A stretch of 64,000 nucleotides of DNA from Hypholoma sublateritium FD-334 SS-4 (taxonomy: Eukaryota; Basidiomycota; Agaricomycetes; Agaricales; Strophariaceae). The position numbers and the translations under genes were made by a program. Under the pieces are notes generated by a model. It was not told the origin of the DNA and made no database searches. It saw nothing but the letters and a program-made list of their open reading frames with translations. The stretch is from assembly GCA_000827495.1 (NCBI GenBank), contig KN817604.1, positions 106,965 through 170,964 of the forward strand, read 5' to 3'. Below, piece by piece: positions 59,341-64,000 of the stretch (within the stretch, counting starts at the first letter, position 1; every line of letters begins with the position of its first letter).

Positions 59341-60828
59341 GCGATCTGAGTAGCAATCTGAGCTCGACGTGATGATGTTGCTTGAGGATCGCGCCAAAAA
59401 TAAAAGGCAGTCAATGCGTTACAAATTGTACAGACAGCTACTACACGACGACGGGAGCTAAAATATTGATGGGGCTCTCGCATATCCATCCTGATCCTCT
59501 GACTGAACAGTCATTCTGTCCAACTGACTCGCGAGGAATCATCGCCTTCTGCGATTCCGGTCCAGTGCCAGTGCTAGACCACTATTCAAGAGCGCACCCT
59601 GCGCAGCATGCTAAGGATGTCACGAGGCGGCGCTCGGTCGACGCACGATGTGGACGGAGCCTGTGCAAAGGGTAGAGTGAAGCCTTGAGTGCAGCAGATG
59701 GGTTAGAGGCTCACCGAACGGCCTTTTCCCTGTCTTTTTCTTCGGCGAGACCCGCAGCGAGCTATGGCTAGAGGCGCGCGGCATATGCGTGCTCATGAGT
59801 TAGCCACTACCCTCATCTGCTGGCCGCGGTATTTCAAGACGCGAGGTAGCACGGGAATGGGCACGCACCAAACAATGCTATAGAGGTGGCATGAACCTGA
59901 GAAAAATTCATGTTCCAAAGGGTGCCAGTTGAAAGACTCACCCCCCATAAGCGCTAGGTTGAGTAAGAGGAAGCAATGCAAGTAGTATTCCCTACATCAG
60001 TGCTCGCAGAGGACCAGGGCATCAACAATCAGTCAAGTCTTGCCTACCTGCACAATTGGGCTTTGATTGAAGTGGTCTTGCCTTTGTCGTCGGCAAGGTT
60101 GTAAGGTCGGAACGTCTCTATCAGCCTCAGTTCAACGTGGAACGCTATCGTGCGGCATCAGGTAGGATGATATGAAGTACTTTAATTCACTTGCCTAATT
60201 TACTGGAGGGCTTGAGGTGGGAGGTATCGACGTATACGAGCTGGGGTTGTCAATTCGGAGGGAGCGGGTATAGGCATTAAGTGGGGTAGAAATTGAGCAG
60301 GGGGGTCATGCTTATATACCTACATACCTGTGGAGCTTCTCCACCTTTGCGCGCCCTAAACAACAATAAATGATTCATTGGAAAGTCAGCTTCCCAAGCT
60401 ATTCGCCGAATGCTCCACAGCAGGCCACGGCACCTCTAGATCTGTTTAGATGATAATAGTAAGCGAGGTATAGAATGGTGCAGTGTACAGACTGCGGCGA
60501 CAGCGAGCGCGTTGATGAGTCTGACGGCGCATCAGATTGGCCCACGCAAGGTATGTTACTTTGACAAGGAACAAAGAGTCATAGGACTCTCTCCTGCTCT
60601 CTCCAGCGAACTTAAATGCATATAGAGATACTGAAATGGATGGTAGTATACAAGGAGTAGCACAGCCAGTAAGTAGTCGACCAGAGGCAAGTAATCGGCA
60701 AGTAATCAGACAACAAGGTACAGAAGCTTGAAAATCGTACAAAAACAGTTACACTCGATTCTGGGAGTTACAGCAGACAAAGAAAGACGACAGAAAAAAA
60801 TGCGTACTAATCGAGCAAAATCATTCAG
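59341..60828. other. Gene-poor region with a membrane-protein fragment
   Basis: No intact gene. The only coding-like part is the minus-strand fragment at 59793-60115, listed separately. A minus frame at 60446-60742 is not supported. Confidence 0.45.
59793..60115 (-). pseudogene. Fragment resembling the C-terminus of a DUF6533-like membrane protein
   Basis: Three short coding-like pieces with GT-AG borders on the minus strand: ETFRPYNLADDKGKTTSIKA, then YYLHCFLLLNLALMGG after a CAG/GTAGGC donor, and SCHLYSIVWCVPIPVLPRVL to a stop at 59793. The order (charged loop, then a helix after a 'REYYLH'-like turn) resembles the last cytoplasmic loop and helix of mushroom 7-TM proteins. No upstream helices were found within 600 bp, so it is probably truncated. 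Confidence 0.3.
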
Positions 60829-61333
60829 CTAGTCTGATTCTTCAGAGACAGCCCTAGCCCGTTTGCTAGGGCCTGCTTCCTGTGAACGACTTCGCTTCTG
60901 CACCTTGTTCGACTCCTCCAAGTCCGGGCTACCAATATATTTAAGGTCGTTGAATTCTTTCTGTTCATCAAAATCTGCCTCTGTCCACTTTCGCTTCCCC
61001 TCAGTACCTTCGGCATCCGCATCGAGCTGCAGTTCAAAGCTTTCCAAAATGATTTCAACGATGGTGGCATAGGGTATATCAAGGTAAACACCGTTGGGGT
61101 TTTGAGTTGCGACGCTGTAGACGTGCTTATTTAGTATTTTGATAGAGCCGTCTGCGATATTTCCATTGCTGTCATATATCTAGAAGTGATGGACATTGTA
61201 GGCAGACTATTAGACGATGGACAACAATATCTGATATCACTCACTTCTTCCGTCTTCCTGCTAACCTTCCACGTAACAACCTCTCGACCCCATACAACAC
61301 TGAATGTATATTCAAGTGAAATAGAGGGGTCAT

Positions 61334-61524
61334 CGTCGCTGGAACCATCAGTCCGTCGTAAGATGTAGCACTCTTCATGAGTAGTGTTAGTGTCAGGCCG
61401 GAGGTATTTCGAGACCGTCCACAGGGAGNCGTCGCTGGAACCATCAGTCCGTCGTAAGATGTAGCACTCTTCATGAGTAGTGTTAGTGTCAGGCCGGAGG
61501 TATTTCGAGACCGTCCACAGGGAG
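61334..61524. repeat. Perfect 95-bp duplication around an N (assembly join)
   Basis: Bases 61334-61428 and 61430-61524 are identical, separated by a single N at 61429. Both copies end with ACAGGGAG, the base before the hAT terminus. This is what an unmerged contig overlap looks like, so the real sequence probably has one copy. Confidence 0.85.
61517..61524. repeat. Putative 8-bp hAT target site (ACAGGGAG)
   Basis: hAT elements duplicate 8 bp on insertion. These are the 8 bp directly before the TAGTGATG terminus. The partner copy would lie beyond the window end. Confidence 0.5.
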
Positions 61525-64000
61525 TAGTGATGTGCGGGCTCGGGCTTGGCCTGAAAGCCCGGGCTTTGGCCTGAAAGCCACGGCTTAGGCTCCACGGGAA
61601 GGCAGGCCAAGCCCGAAGCCCAATAGAAGGCCTGGCCCAGTCAGGCTCGGGCTCCAAGCCCGGGCCTAGGTCACATGTCCGTCATTTTCACCAAAGCTCG
61701 CGAAAAGTTGTTTTGGACATGATAGAGCACAATATGTACCATACTACATGTAGATATCATCGTCGTTGTACTCGGTATCTTCTGGAGCATCCACGTCAAT
61801 AACAAGACCATCCCAGCCTTTGGGATCTGCTACGTCTTCCCAAGCGTCATCACCATCGTCATCAAACACCTCAAGGTCAGCCTCGAGTACGGAGCAGGGT
61901 GCGCGCTCACGGAACACCAAGTCCTTTCGAACAAGGCATTTCAGGAACTGCAACGCCTCGACGATGTCACCCTTCAGCCGGTTGCGGCGCTTACTAATAG
62001 TAATACCCGCCGACGAGAATGCGCGCTCACTCGAGACTGACGAAGCCATGATGGCCAAGTAGTCACGGGCAAGGGCAGACCAAACAGGAAAGCGCGAAGA
62101 ATTTACCTGTGAAAATATCAGCAATATATCACTGGTCAAAGTAAAATGTACGTACCCCCCACCACTGGATAGTGGTCATACCATCCGGTACTTCATCAAT
62201 ACCATTGAGGTATTGATGAAATTCTGTAAGCCAAGGTTTTGCGGCAGCATTGCTATCAGCAGTCGATGATGATGACGAGGCAGTGGGACTACTGGTAGGC
62301 TCGTCGGTGTTGTACCGAGCTATAAGACTTGCGAGCCTACCAGTGCTGCCTTTCTTCGAGGTCTTTGGTGGACCTCTACTTCCCGGTCCGTACATTTCAA
62401 GATAACGTTCTTTGAACTATGTACTGCCTTTAGAATTGTGGATATATGAAATTAGGAAATGTACCGTCTCTTCCGCAGCATCTAGAACACGCTGCTGGAG
62501 GTCAGCAGACCAGTGTCGCTTGAAGTGGTCCATCTTGGTTTCAGGGTCAAGAACTACATCACAAAGTTATCAGGAAAAGTGTAGACGACATACAAAACAA
62601 AATGACTTACGCATTGCAAAGGTATAAGCATGGCTAGTAGATGTTTTCTCGTAATAATCTGCGATCTTGGCCAGTGCCGCCTCAAGACCATCTTCGAAGA
62701 CAGCATATTCATCGAGCTCTGAATAGTGCGTCCAGAAATTGTGAAGGGCCTCGAGAGCTGGAAGTGCGTTGTGGAGAGTAGGCGCGTTCTCGTATGAGAA
62801 GGCTTGCTGAGCTTCATCAGACCCCTACGGGAACGAGTTAGAATTAGTGGCTATCAAAGTCGCGGAATGTACCACATACCGTAAGGAGCTCAATAAGTAG
62901 ATTGACGCGCACCCATTCCTCTCGACTGAGAACTAAGGCATCGATCTTGGCGCGCTTAGCTGTATCAGACTCTTCTCGACCAGTCTGATATATAAACTCG
63001 TTCAAAAACTGTACAAATAATTAGTCAGTCTGAGGTAAACGAAGTTAATATAATTGATAACATACCGGTTTTAATTCAACAGCACGGCGAAGCATAACAT
63101 AAGTCGATGACCATCGAACCTTCATATCCAGAAGAAGGGCGCGTGCTTCACGATCTGCGGCAATTTGGAGTTGATTAAGGATCTCTTTCCTCTTTGCTGA
63201 AGAACGAGCCTTAGATGATTTGATGTTAATATAATATGTTATCGGAAAAGAGGCCTGGACTTACCTTCACTGTAATACCTCGGATGAGTCCCACTTCATC
63301 TCGAATAGCACCGGCAACATCCGCTTCGTACGTGGAGGGATCTGCAGGATCAAAATGTTTTGCTTTACTGTACGTGCCAAGCAAGGCCTGGGTAGCGAGA
63401 TTGATGACATGGGCAAGGCACCTACCAATGACATTGAGAGGTGAAAAAGAGATATATGTAAATAAAAGGCATACCGTATATGAAAGACAGTCCAATCCCA
63501 ACGTTTTTTGCACGACACGCGCATTTTCGAAGAGTTCAGAAGTATATCAAAGTGTTTGAGCATCGTAATATTATTCGATGCATTATCGCACGTTATCCAT
63601 CCAACCTAAGGTACAGTTTATATCAGCGGTTAAGAAGCAGCAACAAACAGTAAACATACCTTATGTCCAAACCCAAGGCGCTTCACAATCTTGAACAGAG
63701 CACGGCCAAGCGTCACTCCGTCATGGGAACTGTTCAGCTGAACGAATCCAAGCAGCGCGTTCTCGCGCCGCCAAAGCCCATCCGGCCCAATCTCACTCCA
63801 ATGCCCCGTTACTGCAAAATATGCATCTGCGTTACTGGCCTGCCATGCATCGCAGGTCATACTGACAAGCCCAGTACGGTTGCTCTAGAATATATTAGAG
63901 TTAGACATGATATAGTAATCACGATATATCAGATACTCACGGATAGTTTCTCACGAAGATTATTGACGTTCGACTGGAAGAGATCGATGATATGTTTACG
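61525..64000 (-). mobile_element. hAT-family DNA transposon, truncated by the window end
   Basis: The visible end starts TAGTGATGTGCGGGCTCGGG at 61525, matching the TAGNGATG terminal inverted repeat of hAT elements. A GC-rich subterminal block with repeated GCCCGGGC and GGCCTGAAAGCC motifs follows (61540-61675), as is usual for hAT termini. The transposase gene lies inside on the minus strand. The element interrupts the hypothetical gene at 60829-61524. Confidence 0.85.
61744..64000 (-). CDS. hAT transposase, 5' end outside the window
   Basis: A cut-and-paste transposase with an RNase H-like core and a C-terminal hAT dimerisation domain. From the window end the exons read MTCDAWQASNADAYFAVTGH (first catalytic Asp region, TCDAW), LGFGHK/VGWITCDNASNNITML (second Asp, CDNASNN), RCLAHVINLATQALLG (conserved CxxHxxNL) and REARALLLDMKVRWSSTYVM (RW-S-T-Y). 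After several more exons comes the dimerisation motif FPVWSALARDYLAIMASSVS, with SSERAFSSAGITISKRRNRL. The stop follows YNDDDIYM at 61744. Introns of 50-70 bp keep the frame and no stop codon breaks the visible exons, so the element may be recent and active. Confidence 0.88.

Larger units (their letters stand above)
60829..61524 (-). pseudogene. 3' part of a hypothetical gene, cut by a hAT insertion
   Basis: Two exons. The first reads SLWTVSKYLRPDTNTTHEEC, YTFSVVWGREVVTWKVSRKT and ends EE at a GTGAGT donor near 61247. The second starts IYDSNGNIADGSIKILNKHV and runs through LDIPYATIVEIILESFELQL to a basic/acidic tail (VQKRSRSQEAGPSKRARAVS) with a stop at 60829. The frame stops abruptly at 61524, where the hAT end begins, and no ATG precedes it. 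The 5' part should lie beyond the other transposon end. The tail contains an NLS-like KR-rich cluster. Family not recognised. The duplication around the N at 61429 inflates the first exon. Confidence 0.6.

Noticed and set aside
61334..61524. Apparent tandem duplication of a protein segment
   Set aside because: The perfect identity and the N between copies fit an assembly overlap better than a biological repeat.
1..64000. tRNA, rRNA, CRISPR and bacterial-type operon signals
   Set aside because: I looked for box B-like GGTTCGA motifs in tRNA context, and for spaced direct repeats, and found none convincing; gene structure is eukaryotic with introns throughout.

Overview
The window is nuclear DNA from a filamentous fungus, almost certainly a mushroom-forming basidiomycete (Agaricomycetes). 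Genes are split by many 45-75 bp GT-AG introns. The gene families also fit: DUF6533-type and other receptor-like membrane proteins, a NACHT NTPase, an F-box protein with an N-terminal coiled coil, Kre9/Knh1-like GPI proteins, a GH5 endoglucanase, an Rds1-type ferritin-like protein and a hAT transposon. I found no tRNA, rRNA or CRISPR array. Exon structures were worked out by hand from reading frames and splice sites, so ends of multi-exon genes are approximate unless exons are listed.

Layout. 0-0.6 kb: a small secreted protein. 1.3-6.5 kb: two tandem PHO84-type phosphate transporters (minus). 6.7-7.3 kb: a cryptic spliced gene (minus). 8.1-10.0 kb: a NACHT NTPase. 10.5-11.5 kb: a secreted cationic protein built partly from four identical-size 33-nt micro-exons. 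12.0-13.2 kb: an alpha/beta-hydrolase (minus). 13.7-15.9 kb: a ferritin-like protein with an Asn-rich repeat insert. 17.7-24.3 kb: three unrelated multi-pass membrane proteins. 24.5-25.9 kb: two small proteins. 26.7-29.1 kb: two tandem GPI-anchored wall proteins. 29.1-32.7 kb: gene-poor, with a candidate inverted-repeat element and coding remnants. 32.7-34.6 kb: a 7-TM-like protein convergent with a broken F-box gene. 34.9-38.6 kb: an NFX1/FAP1 homologue. 39.4-41.3 kb: a GH5 endoglucanase. 41.9-45.9 kb: a 1105-residue protein with five exactly spaced C-x4-C-x12-C-x2-C/H modules. 46.3-47.5 kb: a membrane protein. 47.7-54.5 kb: three tandem receptor-like 7-TM paralogues. 55.5-57.5 kb: a Mob1/phocein protein with a long acidic tail. 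58.3-59.3 kb: degenerate tandem repeats. 60.8-64 kb: a gene fragment cut by a hAT transposon that runs off the window.

Themes. Housekeeping genes (NFX1, Mob1, phosphate transport) alternate with lineage-restricted and duplicated genes. At least seven membrane proteins with receptor-like topology lie here, from five families. Cell-surface and secreted products (GPI proteins, GH5, small secreted proteins) are also common. I see no clustered metabolic pathway. The strongest candidates for something undescribed are the micro-exon repeat gene (10474-11529) and the five-module cysteine protein (41889-45913). A single N at 61429, flanked by a perfect 95-bp duplication that ends at the hAT boundary, looks like an assembly join.
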